Counted from the stretch's first letter, positions 35,626-47,868 are shown. The stretch: DNA of 64,000 nucleotides from Phycomyces blakesleeanus NRRL 1555(-) (GCF_001638985.1 NW_017265169.1:309548-373547), one strand, 5' to 3'. Made by a program: numbers and translations. Notes: generated by a model not told the origin, from the sequence alone.

Positions 35626-38523
35626 TTAATTCACTGTTCCAAGTACTCGTCGAGCATCTTCCCAAAGAATTGGTTGGGTAGTCTTTAATCTTTCCAGGCA
35701 TGCATCGGTTATAGATAGGATATCTTCCTGAAGTTCTTCGCTTAAGCTCAGTTGTCGAAGTGTATCCAGGGCTTCATAACACAAAAGAGAGCTAGCAAGA
35801 GACTGCCATAGTCTCCTTCTAGTCTCTGCACAAATACTGTGGCGATCTGAAGCTGTTACTGCTATCAGGACAAACCCGATAACTCGACCAATCAAGGTTC
35901 CCAGACAGTCATCCTCTTCTTCCTGTTCTTCAACAACCGTCTCTTCTACAACTTCCTCAACTACGACAGCCTTTTTATCCAGACGATTCTTACGCCCTCC
36001 TCTTCCGCGCCGCTTGTTCCAATGAGTATCTTTAGGTCTAGTCGGCACAGGTTGTTTCTGGCGCTTTTTCGAGGTTGGTTTGTTGTGGAGTCTTTGCTCG
36101 GTCTCTAGCTTGGATTCTTCGGCAAGTTCAACCATAGTTGCAGTAATTGCCCAGACAATCTTGGCTTCTTCTTCCTTAGCCTGGACAGTATTGCCTTGTT
36201 CTTCCAACAGTCGCACAAACAAATCAAATACTTCATCTGCCTCGGGCATATCAGAAAGCATAACAAGATCAACCATCCGCAAGGTGAACCCACGACCCTT
36301 GGTATTGACTGAATGAAGACCAACCCGCAAAAACTCTTCCATAAGCTGCTTGACACTGGCCGGTGCAAGATCGTAAAGTCCCAGGCATTGGAGAATCCAA
36401 GGGGTCGGAACAGAGAATTTGTGGGTGTCAGAATCGATCCAGAGAGATCGCCAGAAATTAACAAGACCTACTGCCTTATTGTCGGGAATACGGACCATTT
36501 CTTGCAACATAGAAGCAAGACCAGTGTGCCAGACACTGATGATATCGTGGGTACGGGCCACATCACGACTACCAAAGTTTCTTTCCTTGGTGCCAAGAGG
36601 AACAACAGGTGTGCCAAAATACCATTCATAATGATCGGGATCAGTCAGCAACTGGGCCAATAGCTGAGAAGCCACGTTTGGCTGGCTTTCGTCCATAATT
36701 GATGTGGTTGCGTAAGTTGAGGTTGGAACAAATACTGCTTCAGCTGCTTCTGTTAACAAGCTTGCTAGAAAATGATTTTTGAACCATGCCCTGGACATTT
36801 CGGATTTCATCTTGGTGTCGTTCATGTGGCGCTGTAGATAAGCCAGTAAAAGGTCTATGAAGGCCTTGGGTTTGGTCTTTAGTAGGGTGTCGACAAGACG
36901 GCGAGTGCCCAGCTGGGACGCCTGTCCAAAATAATCCACAAATACACCGACAAGGTCAGGATCATCATTTAAGCCTAGAAGTAACCCAAGTGAATCTGTC
37001 GTGAGATTCTCAAGACAGGCCGGAACAACCCAGGAAGACAGTGCACGTTGTCGGGCTTGTTTGAGGGTCACGACCAGATAGTCGCCAAACAGGTTTTGAG
37101 ATGTAGCCAGACGAGTGTGTTCCCGCGCCATCCAGCCAACGTACCATTCCACAATCCCTGCAGACGCAGTCCGGATACAGTCCTCGACGCAGGTGTGGGT
37201 GTATTGTTTGTTGGATAATGTTAAATGTTCCAAAACAGAACAGCAGCCACGTGTGATATCTTTCTCGCCCGCCTGAAATGCTAACAGGTCCACCTTTGCT
37301 CCAGTCTTGATCTCATAGCCTGTTCTAGGTCCCATCTCCTCTGCAGAGCTAAAAAGTTGGATGATAGCGTAATAAGGCGCGGTTCGGATATTGTATTTCG
37401 AGCTCTGTAATTGCTCGACCAAACTGTTCAAAATGATCGTTCGATGACATTCGAAAGGGTCACGGATCACCCATTCGGCCAAAACAAGGTCTAACATTGT
37501 CTTTCGTTCGGTAGGATAATAAACACGGACTGCATCTTTCAAATACATTTCGAATTCGTACGGCAACAAGCTCCCGACAAGTCCTACCCAGCTTTGTGTT
37601 CCTTTACGTACAATCGCAGCCCGTTCGGTTGGATCGCTTGGTTGGGGTTCTAAAAGATTCTTGATAAGTGGATTCTTGTTCCTTTTCTTGGTTTTTATTG
37701 TGTTGGTGTATTGAAAAGTGAAATATGCTTGGGCGAGGTGAGGAAAGGCGATTTCTTGTCGGCATTTGTTTTCCAGCCAGATCATCACCAGTGTCAGTTC
37801 ACTGGCTGTGAACGGTGCTCGTTTCAGGGAGGTCTCCAGCTGCTGATCCACAGTATCTTTCATGTAACTCGTGTCTGCTTTGGCTAGAACATTAAAGATT
37901 ACTTGTAATGATTGCTGCATAGCCTCAGAGTGTTGCATAGAGGCCTCGAGGGTGTTTAGCCAGACGGTGGCAAAGTCTGTTTGATGGCCATTGAGTTCGT
38001 CCACCGACCAGAGGCTCATCAACATGTGAAGCATAATAACTGGGGATTGGGATTTCATAAACTGTAATAATGCCTCTGCCCATCGACCAAGCTCAGCGGA
38101 ATGTTTGTCTGCTGAGGCTAATACAAGACCGTACAAGTAAATGAGGATCATAGGGTCGGGGTTAGTGTAGAGACGCTGCCAGGTATGTGTGGAGAGATGA
38201 GCAGAAAAGCAAATCAACCAGACAAAACCATGGAGTTTGATGATGCCCATAATACATGTTCGTAGTGAATCTTGAATAGTGGATTTGTGTAGTTTCTGGC
38301 TCTCACTCTCAATGGATAAAAGAAGTTGAATGTAGACATCAAAGAACGCGTATGATTGTTCGAGTGTGGAAGGATATACAAAGGTTGCCTGAGTAATGTT
38401 TTCTAAGGTTGTCTGGCTATTATTGGTTTTGAGGATACGACACAGGTCATTATAGTCCAGGCTGGCGTTGCCCTGGTTGAGTAAACTATATACATCCATT
38501 AGGAAAGGGATAATGACAGACAA
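35626..38523 (-). CDS. Large alpha-helical protein of unknown function (965 aa)
   Basis: A single long exon, unusual in this intron-rich window. The protein is dominated by Leu-rich amphipathic helices throughout, suggesting an alpha-solenoid (HEAT/ARM-like) scaffold, with no catalytic motif visible. Near residues 790-850 it has a basic segment (KPTSKKRQKQPVPTRPKD, then KRRGRGGRKNRLDKK), a possible nuclear signal, followed by an acidic Val/Glu stretch. No signal peptide or clear membrane helix is seen. I do not recognise it securely; an Integrator-subunit-like scaffold is one guess, not supported by a motif. The first Met (MSVIIPFLMDVY) is the only reasonable start. It is divergent from CTU1 with 239 bp between starts. 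Confidence 0.8.
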   Translation of the reverse strand: MSVIIPFLMDVYSLLNQGNASLDYNDLCRILKTNNSQTTLENITQATFVYPSTLEQSYAFFDVYIQLLLSIESESQKLHKSTIQDSLRTCIMGIIKLHGFVWLICFSAHLSTHTWQRLYTNPDPMILIYLYGLVLASADKHSAELGRWAEALLQFMKSQSPVIMLHMLMSLWSVDELNGHQTDFATVWLNTLEASMQHSEAMQQSLQVIFNVLAKADTSYMKDTVDQQLETSLKRAPFTASELTLVMIWLENKCRQEIAFPHLAQAYFTFQYTNTIKTKKRNKNPLIKNLLEPQPSDPTERAAIVRKGTQSWVGLVGSLLPYEFEMYLKDAVRVYYPTERKTMLDLVLAEWVIRDPFECHRTIILNSLVEQLQSSKYNIRTAPYYAIIQLFSSAEEMGPRTGYEIKTGAKVDLLAFQAGEKDITRGCCSVLEHLTLSNKQYTHTCVEDCIRTASAGIVEWYVGWMAREHTRLATSQNLFGDYLVVTLKQARQRALSSWVVPACLENLTTDSLGLLLGLNDDPDLVGVFVDYFGQASQLGTRRLVDTLLKTKPKAFIDLLLAYLQRHMNDTKMKSEMSRAWFKNHFLASLLTEAAEAVFVPTSTYATTSIMDESQPNVASQLLAQLLTDPDHYEWYFGTPVVPLGTKERNFGSRDVARTHDIISVWHTGLASMLQEMVRIPDNKAVGLVNFWRSLWIDSDTHKFSVPTPWILQCLGLYDLAPASVKQLMEEFLRVGLHSVNTKGRGFTLRMVDLVMLSDMPEADEVFDLFVRLLEEQGNTVQAKEEEAKIVWAITATMVELAEESKLETEQRLHNKPTSKKRQKQPVPTRPKDTHWNKRRGRGGRKNRLDKKAVVVEEVVEETVVEEQEEEDDCLGTLIGRVIGFVLIAVTASDRHSICAETRRRLWQSLASSLLCYEALDTLRQLSLSEELQEDILSITDACLERLKTTQPILWEDARRVLGTVN

Positions 38524-38762
38524 TGAAGAACACCCATCGTCGTGTAAAATAAAATAAAATAAAATACTAAAAATAATAAAAAATAATAATAATTCTGGGC
38601 AATAACTAGCGGCTTTGAATGAATTAGTTAGTGGATAAAGAAAGGGAGAGTCACGCTGGATTAAAACAAATCAAAAGCAAAAAAAAAAAAAAAAAAAGAG
38701 GAAAAAGATAGAGATTTATTTGTACTATAACAAGTTTTTATAGATATATAATTACTTAAATT
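38524..38762. promoter_or_regulatory. Compact bidirectional promoter, helical orphan / CTU1
   Basis: Only 239 bp separate two divergent start codons. The stretch has AAAAT repeats, an A19 tract (38679-38697) and AT-rich sequence. A shared promoter is inferred from geometry. Confidence 0.5.
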
Positions 38763-39306
38763 ATGAAGCTTTGTATTCTGTGTGCCAAACAACGAGCAGT
38801 TCTTAAAAGACCAAAGACCGGCCAACAGATCTGCCAAGCATGCTTTTATCATGTTTTTGAAACCGAGATTCATCACACAATTGTCGACGCCAAACTGTTT
38901 CGACGGGGTGAACGAGTAGCGATTGGTGCTAGTGGTGGAAAGGATTCCACGGTGCTTGCTCATGTGATGAAACAGTTGAATGAACAATACGATTATGGCC
39001 TGGATCTGTTTTTACTGTCTGTTGATGAGGGAATCACAGGATATCGTGATGATTCTCTTGAGACAGTCAAACGTAATCAGCAGCAATATGAACTCCCACT
39101 GAAAATTGTGTCTTATGGAGACTTGTATGGCTGGACTATGGATGATATTGTGCGAGAAGTTGGGCTAAAGAATAACTGTACTTACTGCGGAGTGTTCCGA
39201 CGTCAGGCCTTGGATAGAGGTGCAGTAATGCTGGGTGTAGATCATATTGTGACAGGACACAATGCAGATGATATTGCAGAAACCGTATTGATGAACAGTA
39301 AGTATT

Positions 39307-39343
<37 letters not shown>

Positions 39344-40180
39344 AAATATACTTATATATAACATTAATGCGTGCGTGTAGTCTTTAGAGGAGATATCGCT
39401 CGATTGGGAAGATGTACAGAGATTGTAACTCAGGGAGAGAGTTCGATCCGAAGATCAAAGCCATTCAAGTACACATATGAAAAAGAAATTGTGATGTATG
39501 CATACTTTAAGAAGCTTGATTATTTTTCGACCGAATGTATATACTCGCCAAATGCATACCGAGGTTATGCACGTACTTTTCTCAAAGACCTTGAATCTGT
39601 CAGACCCAGTGCGATTGTCGGTATGTTTTTTGTTTTGTTTATTATTTTGGGGTGTGTGTATTCTATTGAGGGGAATAGACTTATAGACCTACCAAGAATT
39701 GTTTAGATATCATTCATTCTGGAGAGGCATTTGAGATCAAGTCAACTGTCAAGATGCCGAGTCAAAAGACATGTGAGAGATGCGGGTACATGTCTTCAAA
39801 TGACACCTGCAAGGCGTGCGTTCTTCTCGAAGGTCTTAACCGAGGACTTCCTCAACTTGGAATTGGAAAAGAATCTAGAGTGGTAAGTTTTTGTTATTGA
39901 GTTATTGAGTGTGTGTGTGCGTTTTGTATAGTGAAAACAAGTCATCTCATCCAAAATGTTGATATATAAATAAAAACGATCGAATCTACAGAGAAAACAG
40001 ATAGCAGAATCTGAACAAAAAGAGCTTCCAACCGTTGTGCAGCACTTTTCACAGATCCAGAGAGATGCAGACGCACCGGATATAATCCAACCACGCGATC
40101 CTTCGACTGTCTATACTCCTCCTCCACGTATGCCTACAGGTGTACTCGATCCACCCACCAAAAAGACACTTGATTGGTGA
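38763..40180 (+). CDS. CTU1: Cytoplasmic tRNA 2-thiolation protein 1
   Basis: Catalytic subunit (Ncs6/CTU1) that thiolates U34 of Lys, Glu and Gln tRNAs, working with Ncs2/CTU2 and the Urm1 sulfur relay in the cytosol. 379 aa from exons 38763-39297, 39381-39620, 39707-39882 and 39992-40180. The N-terminal zinc finger is [20 protein letters not shown] with CQAC. The PP-loop ATPase motif is [14 protein letters not shown]. Catalytic-region Cys appear in [14 protein letters not shown], and the family motifs [25 protein letters not shown] and [14 protein letters not shown] follow. The C-terminal zinc ribbon is [16 protein letters not shown]. Length and all motifs are as expected. Intron 1 carries a (GT)n run. 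Confidence 0.95.
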
Positions 40181-40761
40181 ATGCACTCAATATTTTGTTT
40201 TACAACTATATCAACACATACAATCTACACATACATTTACACATGCATTTACATCTACCTCTCTCTATATATATGTGTGTGTGTGTATGTATGTATGTAA
40301 TTTATATCTTGCGTCTTTAAACAGTAAAAAGTGCACAGGTGTACAGGTGTACAGGTGTACAGGTGTACAGATATACAAATTTACAGATGTGCATATTACA
40401 GATATTCTATATTTGACCAAATTCAATCGTAATTAACATGTCATTGAATTTATTTACCATTTTGAGCTCTTTCTTTATTATTATTATTATTATCCTTCTT
40501 CTTCTTCTTCTTCCTCTTGTGTGGGATGGCAATATAGCCCCATATGAAGATTTGAACCACAGCATTTGCACAGCAGTCCCATTAACCTCTCCTCCTCCCC
40601 TTCTCTCCTCTCTTTCCTATCCCCCCCCCCCTTCCTTTTTTTTCTTTTTATTTTAAATATATTAATATTAAATATTCTTATATTATTATATATACATATA
40701 CATACACATACATATATTAATATTATATATTCTGTATATTTTGTAATATTCTTTACAGACG
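40181..40761. other. Spacer with GTACAGGT tandem and possible upstream exon
   Basis: Contains a (GTGTACAG) tandem at 40336-40372, ATTATT/CTTCTT runs, a C-rich patch (40570-40633) and a polypyrimidine-AG (ttctttacag) ending at 40758, directly before the next gene's first ATG. An upstream or 5'-UTR exon of that gene is possible but not identified. Confidence 0.45.
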
Positions 40762-43700
40762 ATGCCAGACCTCTTATCTCTTCTGGCCATCGGAATGCCA
40801 TCTCAAAATGTTGAATCAAGAACCTTTATCTCCCCTAGTATTCCTACAGAATCTGCCATTCGATTTCGAGACCGTAGCAACAGCACACCTGGCCCTCGTG
40901 CGGCTCGTTCAAGGTGCCGACCCCAGTCTCTCTATGCACCAAAACTGCCTTCAGCAGACTCGATTTCCAGCATTTCTCCTAGCCCGCTTGTGCGCTCCTT
41001 GTCTGTCAGCAAGAGTGAAGACACTGTGAGCCAGCGCTCGTCAAATCCAGCTTATTTTACACTTTCATCTCCTTCTGCCACAATAGCCACCCAGCATGCC
41101 CAGGTTCTCACCAGCACTCTTCCTGACAATAACAAGAAGAAAAGGAGGCCTATGAGTGTAGCATTGGCTCTCCCCGCCACTGGGCATAATTTATCTTTTG
41201 ATCAGATTTATGATTCTGCTGTTGTTTCTTCGTCTTCTTTTAGCCCCTTGTCAGGCCAAAAGAGACCATTAGAAGAATCCCTAAAGGCAAGACTCAAGAA
41301 AAGACAAGAACAAGAAGAACAAGAAAAAGGAAAAGGAAAAGGAAAAGGAAATGAAGAGAAAAAGGAAAAAAATAACAATGAAGATGAGAATGAAAATAAA
41401 GACAAAGAAGAAGAACAAAAAGTAGAAGAAGAAGTAGAAGATGAAGAAGAAGAAGTAGAACAAGATGAAGATGAAAAAGGAGGTGGTTCTGGTGACGGTT
41501 CTGGCGATGAAGAGAAAACAGAAAAGAATAGCAATCACAGCAATAGATCTAGTTTGTCTTCACTGCTTTTGAATCCAAGAGAAGATGGGAACAAAGAAAT
41601 TCAAGGTCGGCTGAACAGTCCGGGTGACATGGCTGGCTCGTGCGGGATTCCATTAGCGACACAAGATCGGAATAGCGATTTCCATGCCTTATTCCGTAGT
41701 GTACCAGAAAATGATCCTTTGTTGGAAGGTAATAAGGAATGAAGTAATATATATTTTTAAAAAAAAAAATAGAAGAAGATTTAATGAGTGAGTGCAACCA
41801 AAATGAGATCTATGTTTTAATGCCCTTTTCTTTTATTTTATTTTTTACAAGATTACAAATGTGCGCTGCAGAAAGATATCCTATTACAGGGTCATCTTTA
41901 CATTACAGAAAATCACATATGCTTTAACGCCAATATCTTTGGCTGGGTTACCAACGTAAGTCCCAAATAGATGCTTATATTACTCGGGCTCTTTAACCAC
42001 AAGCTTTGATATTTGATTGATTTGATAATCAATTGATTGTTGTCATTAGCTTGTTATCGCATTTTCAGACATTACAAAAGTAGAGAAACGAATGACAGCA
42101 ATGATTATTCCAAATGCCATTCACATATACACAGCCAATGGAAAAGTAAGTAAAGATATGCATTTATGCCCAACAAAAGGTTTACCAAAGCTTATATATA
42201 TGTTTTTTTTTGGATAGCACGTATTCGCTTCTTTCCTTTCGAGAGATCTTGCATACGATCAAATTTTCCAGTTGTGGCAAACTCATAAACATGGACAGAT
42301 GCTCCAGCCATACATATTTGATTTTGTGGCCAAGGATGGAGACAGTTCTTCAGACAACAATGACCCTGAATCTACGGATTCTTCTTCGTTTGATCAGCCG
42401 TTCAACTTGTCCGATGCTCGGCAATTGTTTCCGCAATGCCCATGCTGTGAGCAAAACGAACACTATGACAACATCTTACTCCAAGAATCATTACCTGGAA
42501 CGGTCGACAATGCATTCAAGTTATTGTTTGACAGTGATTTTGTGGAACAGTATCTATCCAAAGTAGAAAGACTTGAAGGTAAAACTCAATTTTCTTTTTT
42601 TTCTTTTTTCATTTATTTATTTATTTTTAAAAAATAAATAAATAAATAAATTTTTATTAGTAACCAAGTAACCAAGTAACCAAGTAACCAAGTAGCCAAG
42701 TAACTAACTAACTAAATATATATATATATATATATAAACTTTAATAAATTAAATAAATAGATGTTGGCATGGGAACTTGGTATCATGGATCAAGGAAGAA
42801 TATAATCACCACCAAAGATACGAATGCCAATTCGAATGACAATAAGAAAAGTCAAGGTAAGATTATTATTATTTTAATAAATAAAATAAAATAAAATATT
42901 AAAGTATGTATTAAATTGTTATTATTATTGGTTATAATATATATATATAAAGGCGATACTACGAATATTGTTATTGAGTTTAAAGATGAACAGATCTATT
43001 GCAAGTCTCCTTATTATATGTCGATTATCACTAGTCTGCAGATACCTGATGGACATCGGGACAGTTTGACGATCAAGCTTCGAACATGTATCACTAGATA
43101 CAATAGTACCAAAGTGAATGTGCTGGTCACTTTTCAGTTTGGTGATTCCAAGGAGTCAGAGCAAAAAGGCAAGTATACTTATGTATATTTATGTATATTT
43201 ATGTATATTTATGTATATATATTTTCTTGTGTGATTTGTAGATCATAATCAGTATAATATAAAGTCCAGAATGTTAAAAGATGGAGCAGGTCGATTGAGT
43301 CGAGTGCTGAGAACCAAGTGGATACAACAGCGAGAAGAAGATTACGTTAAGAAGAGGACCGAAGACAAGGACAAAAGGCCGAGTGTATGGAATGATAGGA
43401 TTCTTAGAGAGGCGAACCTGATGCCTTTATCGAGAGTTGGACGACTGAAGATAAGGCTTGTGGAGGGAATGAAATCAGGTGGTGCTGAAATGGCCATGAG
43501 TTGGGAGCGACTGGTGTGCTTGTTGATGAATATTGTTTCTTTTGGATTGAGTGTCCGACTGAAAGAAAGGCAGTTTGTGTTTGTGCTCTTGTGCTTTGTG
43601 GCCGCAGCAGTTGTTGTGACCAATGCAATTCTGGTCCATCGACTCGTCACACCGACTGTGGCAACTGGGCCCTCTTTTGGCTTGCAGGGTGCACTCGGAG

Positions 43701-43813
43701 GAGATCCTTGGGGATTAGACCAGTTGCGGAGTGAAGTGATTGTTCTGCAGGAAAAGATAAGCAGATTGAAGGCCGATTGTGAGAGAAACGGTCTATTGAT
43801 TCCTAGGCAATAA
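40762..43813 (+). CDS. GRAM-VASt (Lam/Ltc/Aster-type) sterol-transfer protein
   Basis: Predicted 803 aa from exons 40762-41728, 41852-41955, 42050-42145, 42218-42578, 42761-42856, 42953-43168 and 43242-43813. The N-terminus is Ser/Pro-rich, then a Lys/Glu charged region. A GRAM domain follows (DYKCALQKDILLQGHLYITE, CFNANIFGWVTN, IAFSDITKVEKR). The VASt/StART-like region begins LPGTVDNAFKLLFDS, has DVGMGTWYHGS, and ends before a basic segment. A transmembrane helix (QFVFVLLCFVAAAVVVTNAI) and a short coiled coil close the protein. This order matches ER-anchored Lam/GRAMD1 proteins that move sterol at ER-plasma membrane contacts. The usual Pro-Leu-rich middle strand of VASt is hard to see. Intron 6 uses a GC donor (AAAG|GCAAGT), forced by phase. 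Confidence 0.8.
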
Positions 43814-45055
43814 ACAAACTAAAGAAGTATTGGTATTATGGTCTATATATCTATATATCTATCGAAACCCTACACTTTATTGTTGTTTTTGTTATTTAAT
43901 ATATCTATATTTTCTTTATATTAAGAATTACTTAACTAGACAGCTAGACAGCTAGGCAGTTGGTTGGTCAACTAGTCGACTAGGTCAAACTTTGGTTAAT
44001 AAATTTATCCTTCTATCTATCAATCTATCAATCTATCAGTGAGTCAACCAACCAATCAATCGAATTAGCCAATCAACCAATTAACCAATCAGTCGGTCAG
44101 TCAGTCAGTGAATCAATGGTAGTAGATAGAACGTGCTATTAACTTGTTGCCTGTGGGTAGGACCATCTTCTTTGTCTTTTATATTGTCTACTGCCATTCA
44201 CACGCTATCAGAGTCCAGAATTGTAACCATTTTGTCTATTTATTTACTTTAGCTTCTTTGGATAAGATCTGGTTTCTAGTTTTATTAAAATATATATATA
44301 TATATATAAAAAGATTCTTTTTTTAGAATTTGAATGTGTGTTTTTTTTTAATTTATTTCACAAATATTACAAATGTGTGAATATTAACGATAACAGATTA
44401 TACAAGTCAGCTGTTGTTGTTATTGTTGATATTGTTGTTAATTTATCTTGGTATAATTTATTTATATTACACACACTACAATCACACGTACATTAAATAT
44501 ATATATATATAAATATAAATATTTTAGAGAAGAAGAAAAAAGTTGAAACAAAATGTGCGATTTTATTTATTTATTTGTTTGTTTGTTTGTTTATTTTTTG
44601 TGTTTTGTGTTTTGTGTTTTGTGTTTGTGCTTGTGTGTGTACATATACATACATTTAAAATATATATATATATATATATACTTTTTTGTTTTGCTTGTGT
44701 AGTGTGGGATTAAAAGCCATTGTTACCTTCAAATAGAAAGAACATAGCCCATTTAAAGAGGAAAGGTTGGGGTTGGTACTACACAGTTGTGAAAAGTCTA
44801 AAAGAGTAACATTTTGATATATCATATAAAAAAAGAAAGACAAACAGATAAATAAATAGATGTAAAGTGAAACAGAAAATAAAAGAGCAAGAATGAAGAG
44901 GAAATATGTATAGAGAGATAGGGAGGAAGAGGTGATGCTAGAGTAAGGAAGAAAAGAAAAGAACAAGGATGGTAAATGAATGATAGTAATGAAGATAATA
45001 AATGAAGATAATAAATGAGAGGTATTTCGGTGTATTGTGTCTTTTTTTTTTTTTT
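43814..45055. other. Repeat-rich spacer between convergent genes
   Basis: Contains CTAGACAG, ATCTATCA and CAATCAAC tandems (43940-44115), TTTG/GTTT runs (44570-44640) and (TA)n near 44662-44680. No gene. Confidence 0.5.
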
Positions 45056-46579
45056 TTAGCTGTTGATGGGCATTGGAGTGTGTGCTGAATTGGTGCCATA
45101 GAAACAATATTTGTTTACTAGGTCCAAATAAGACTCTGAGTCCAAGTCAGGCGTGCTCTGGATGTAGGCATGGCGGGGTTGGCATGCAAATGTCGGGCTA
45201 GAAGGAGCAGAGTGGTAATAAGACTCGAAAAGATTGTGTCGAACAGCCGAAGCACCATTGATAGGAATAGGAGAAGAAACAACAGGACTTTTGGCGGGTG
45301 AGATATGTGCATATGTAGATGGAGATGGAGATTGGGATGTGGAATTGGAAGGAGAATTGGAGGAATTGGTTGGTCGAGCTGATAGACCAATATTACTGTT
45401 GATGTTGTTGTTGTTTCTACTGTTATTGTCACCACTGATGATTGCAGATGTAGTTAGACCAGACATTTCTGGCTTCTTTGGTCGTGGTTGTACTAGCATT
45501 GTCGGCTTGGCTTCCTTTGTGACACGGACGGATGGTTTGATAGGAACCGATGGTACGGGCGGAATGGTCTCAGATGCTGGTGAAACCACCTTTTTGGCTT
45601 GTGAGAGAGAAAGACCAAAGCTATAGCGATTTCCAAGTCCTTTGTGGTTAGGACGCTGGGGAGTATCAATCTTCAAATCATCATCATCATCAACATCATC
45701 ATCATCATCATTTTTATGGTTATGGTTATGGTTATCAGGATTATCGACATCAGTAACACGGCCATAGGTCTGGCTGTGGTATGTGCTTTCTATTGGATCA
45801 GCAAGGATCTGGATTCCATAGTTCTTGCCGTCGTTATTGTCCCAGAACTCCTGGCCGTTCACATGGTACCGGATTGCAAAGTCTATGGTGGCGCGCACCT
45901 GACCACGATCTGCGAGATTGACAAGCGGGATTGTGAAGCAAAAGGTGTCATAAATGCTTTGTGTGTTTTGAGAATCTTTGTAGACAGCATCGATGTCATG
46001 GGATGTCTGCCAGCAGTCGAATGTGTATCTGATAGAGACAGACTTGTGGTATGCCAGATTACGGACCTGGACACGGCCCTTGACAGCGTTATCCTCGACT
46101 ATGAATTTCTTTTCGACCAGGATGTTCTTGGACCGGTCAGTGGTTTCTCTTGGAGGGAAGTTGAGGTAGCCGACTCGGAAGGACGGGGGGTCTTCTGGAT
46201 GACGACGGCCTTGGTTGTCCTGCAAGAGTGCACTTGGTGTCTGGGTCTTGCGGAAGAGACAGATGCGCTCGAGATGGACTGGGTTGAATTTTACGGTTTT
46301 GGAGCCGGTTGGTGTGGTTGGTGCAGAGTGAGACCGGAGAGAAGATTTGAGGGATGGAGAGGTTGTGAGTTGGGAGAGGTTGATATGCAATGGTTTTTGG
46401 TTCGAGGGATTACTGATATTCTTTTTGGCTGCTGGTTGTTGTTGAGGAGCAGGTAGATGTGATGGTTCACGCTCTTCGTGTGCGAATATGGAAGGTTTCT
46501 TGTTCAAGACAACCGACCTACTCCAAGTAGATGGTCCGAATGATTCGTGACGAGGAAATGTAGAGAAGGACATCATCAA
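45056..46579 (-). CDS. Glycogen-targeting protein phosphatase 1 regulatory subunit (CBM21)
   Basis: Single-exon, 507 aa. An RVxF-type PP1-binding motif sits in SKTVKFNPVHLERICLF (about residue 93). The CBM21 domain follows: FIVEDNAVKGRVQVRNLAYH, KSVSIRYTFDCWQTSHDIDA, TFCFTIPL, and DFAIRYHVNGQEFWDNNDGK with NYGIQIL, all hallmarks of PPP1R3/Gac1 targeting subunits. These bring PP1 to glycogen to activate glycogen synthase. The C-terminal half is Asp/Asn/Ser-rich, disordered, with runs from CAT/ATC trinucleotides. The start has three consecutive Met, so the first is arbitrary. No intron, unlike most neighbours. Confidence 0.88.
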   Translation of the reverse strand: MMMSFSTFPRHESFGPSTWSRSVVLNKKPSIFAHEEREPSHLPAPQQQPAAKKNISNPSNQKPLHINLSQLTTSPSLKSSLRSHSAPTTPTGSKTVKFNPVHLERICLFRKTQTPSALLQDNQGRRHPEDPPSFRVGYLNFPPRETTDRSKNILVEKKFIVEDNAVKGRVQVRNLAYHKSVSIRYTFDCWQTSHDIDAVYKDSQNTQSIYDTFCFTIPLVNLADRGQVRATIDFAIRYHVNGQEFWDNNDGKNYGIQILADPIESTYHSQTYGRVTDVDNPDNHNHNHKNDDDDDVDDDDDLKIDTPQRPNHKGLGNRYSFGLSLSQAKKVVSPASETIPPVPSVPIKPSVRVTKEAKPTMLVQPRPKKPEMSGLTTSAIISGDNNSRNNNNINSNIGLSARPTNSSNSPSNSTSQSPSPSTYAHISPAKSPVVSSPIPINGASAVRHNLFESYYHSAPSSPTFACQPRHAYIQSTPDLDSESYLDLVNKYCFYGTNSAHTPMPINS

Positions 46580-47114
46580 TGGGTTGATCGATCAATTAAT
46601 CAATTAATTAATCAATTTGATTAAATGAGTAAGTAAAGAAGTATAAAAGTAAAGAAGTATTGAGTGATCGAAATAAAGAGGGAAAAGAAGAAAGAAAAAA
46701 AAGGATTGAAAAAAAGGGCTGGATTTTTATACAAAAAAAAAATATTAATGTATGTATGTAAAATTTTACGTTATCTTTGATTGTCATCATGGCATCACAC
46801 TTTTTCCGCTCAAAGAATTCAAGTACGACACACAGAAAGCGAGAGAGAGAGAGAAAAAAATAATAGGTTTGTATACATATATATGTGTGTAAGTGATACA
46901 CATGGGCGGTATATGTAATGTATATAATGACAGTTGCTGAATATGGATTTTCTAGATATTTTCTGACGATTTGAAACGATAGGATCAAATCGGCGGTGAC
47001 CAAAAGATATACACACCCAAAAATACAGGTATGATTGTGATAGTGATTGTGATTATGATTATAATAATATTTTTCAGCAGCATGAGATTTCCTACAGAAT
47101 TCATAAACAATTAC

Positions 47115-47148
<34 letters not shown>

Positions 47149-47275
47149 AATTTTATATTCTGTACTTCTTTATCGATTATTACAATAATATTTACAATGT
47201 ACTTGCAAGTCTGTAAACAAATCATGCACAATATAAATATAAATATATATTAAATGAATGAATGAATATCTTTGG

Positions 47276-47310
<35 letters not shown>

Positions 47311-47868
47311 GCCAGCTAGCTAGCTAGTTAGTTAGCAACCTAGCAACCTAGCAACCTAGCAACCTATCTATTAATAATATAATATATTTTAACCTTTTTA
47401 ACTTATCAAGTTGGTTAGTAAGAATAAATATTATTTATTTATTTTGATTGTCAAGTAAGAAGCCAGAGTGCAGCTTGCATTTTGAATTTCGCATAACGCA
47501 CATATCGCATTTCATAAACATCTATGAAATAAATAAAATTTTTGCTTTATTGCGGAGATGTATAAATAATTTATAATAAAAAAGTTTTTTTTTCTTTTCT
47601 TTTCTTTTTTTGGAATTTTGAATAGATCGTTTGAGATAAAAAAAATATTTTTATTTTGATTATAATTATTATCACTAAAGCGCACTGGCCCCATAAAGAT
47701 TAAATAATGATAATAAATAAGACACGGCAAGACAAGGTAAGGCAAGGCAAGACAAAGGACAGGAAAAAGGAAAGGTGAATGAAAAAGAGATTAACCATTT
47801 TTACGTATAGACAATTAAGGTGTGTCCCACCAATCCATAACCAATTGTAGTCTTTGTATTGTCCGCTT
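46580..47868. other. AT-rich spacer with ATCT and CT microsatellites
   Basis: Contains (GA)n (46840-46854), C11 followed by (CT)n (47114-47148), (ATCT)n then CTAGCAAC tandems (47278-47366) and GGCAAGACAA-like repeats (47725-47755). It includes the 5' flank of the CBM21 gene and the 3' flank of the epsin gene. No gene is recognised. Confidence 0.5.

Noticed and set aside
45644..46456. A 270-codon plus-strand frame
   Set aside because: It is antisense to the CBM21 gene, whose frame shows clear domain conservation.
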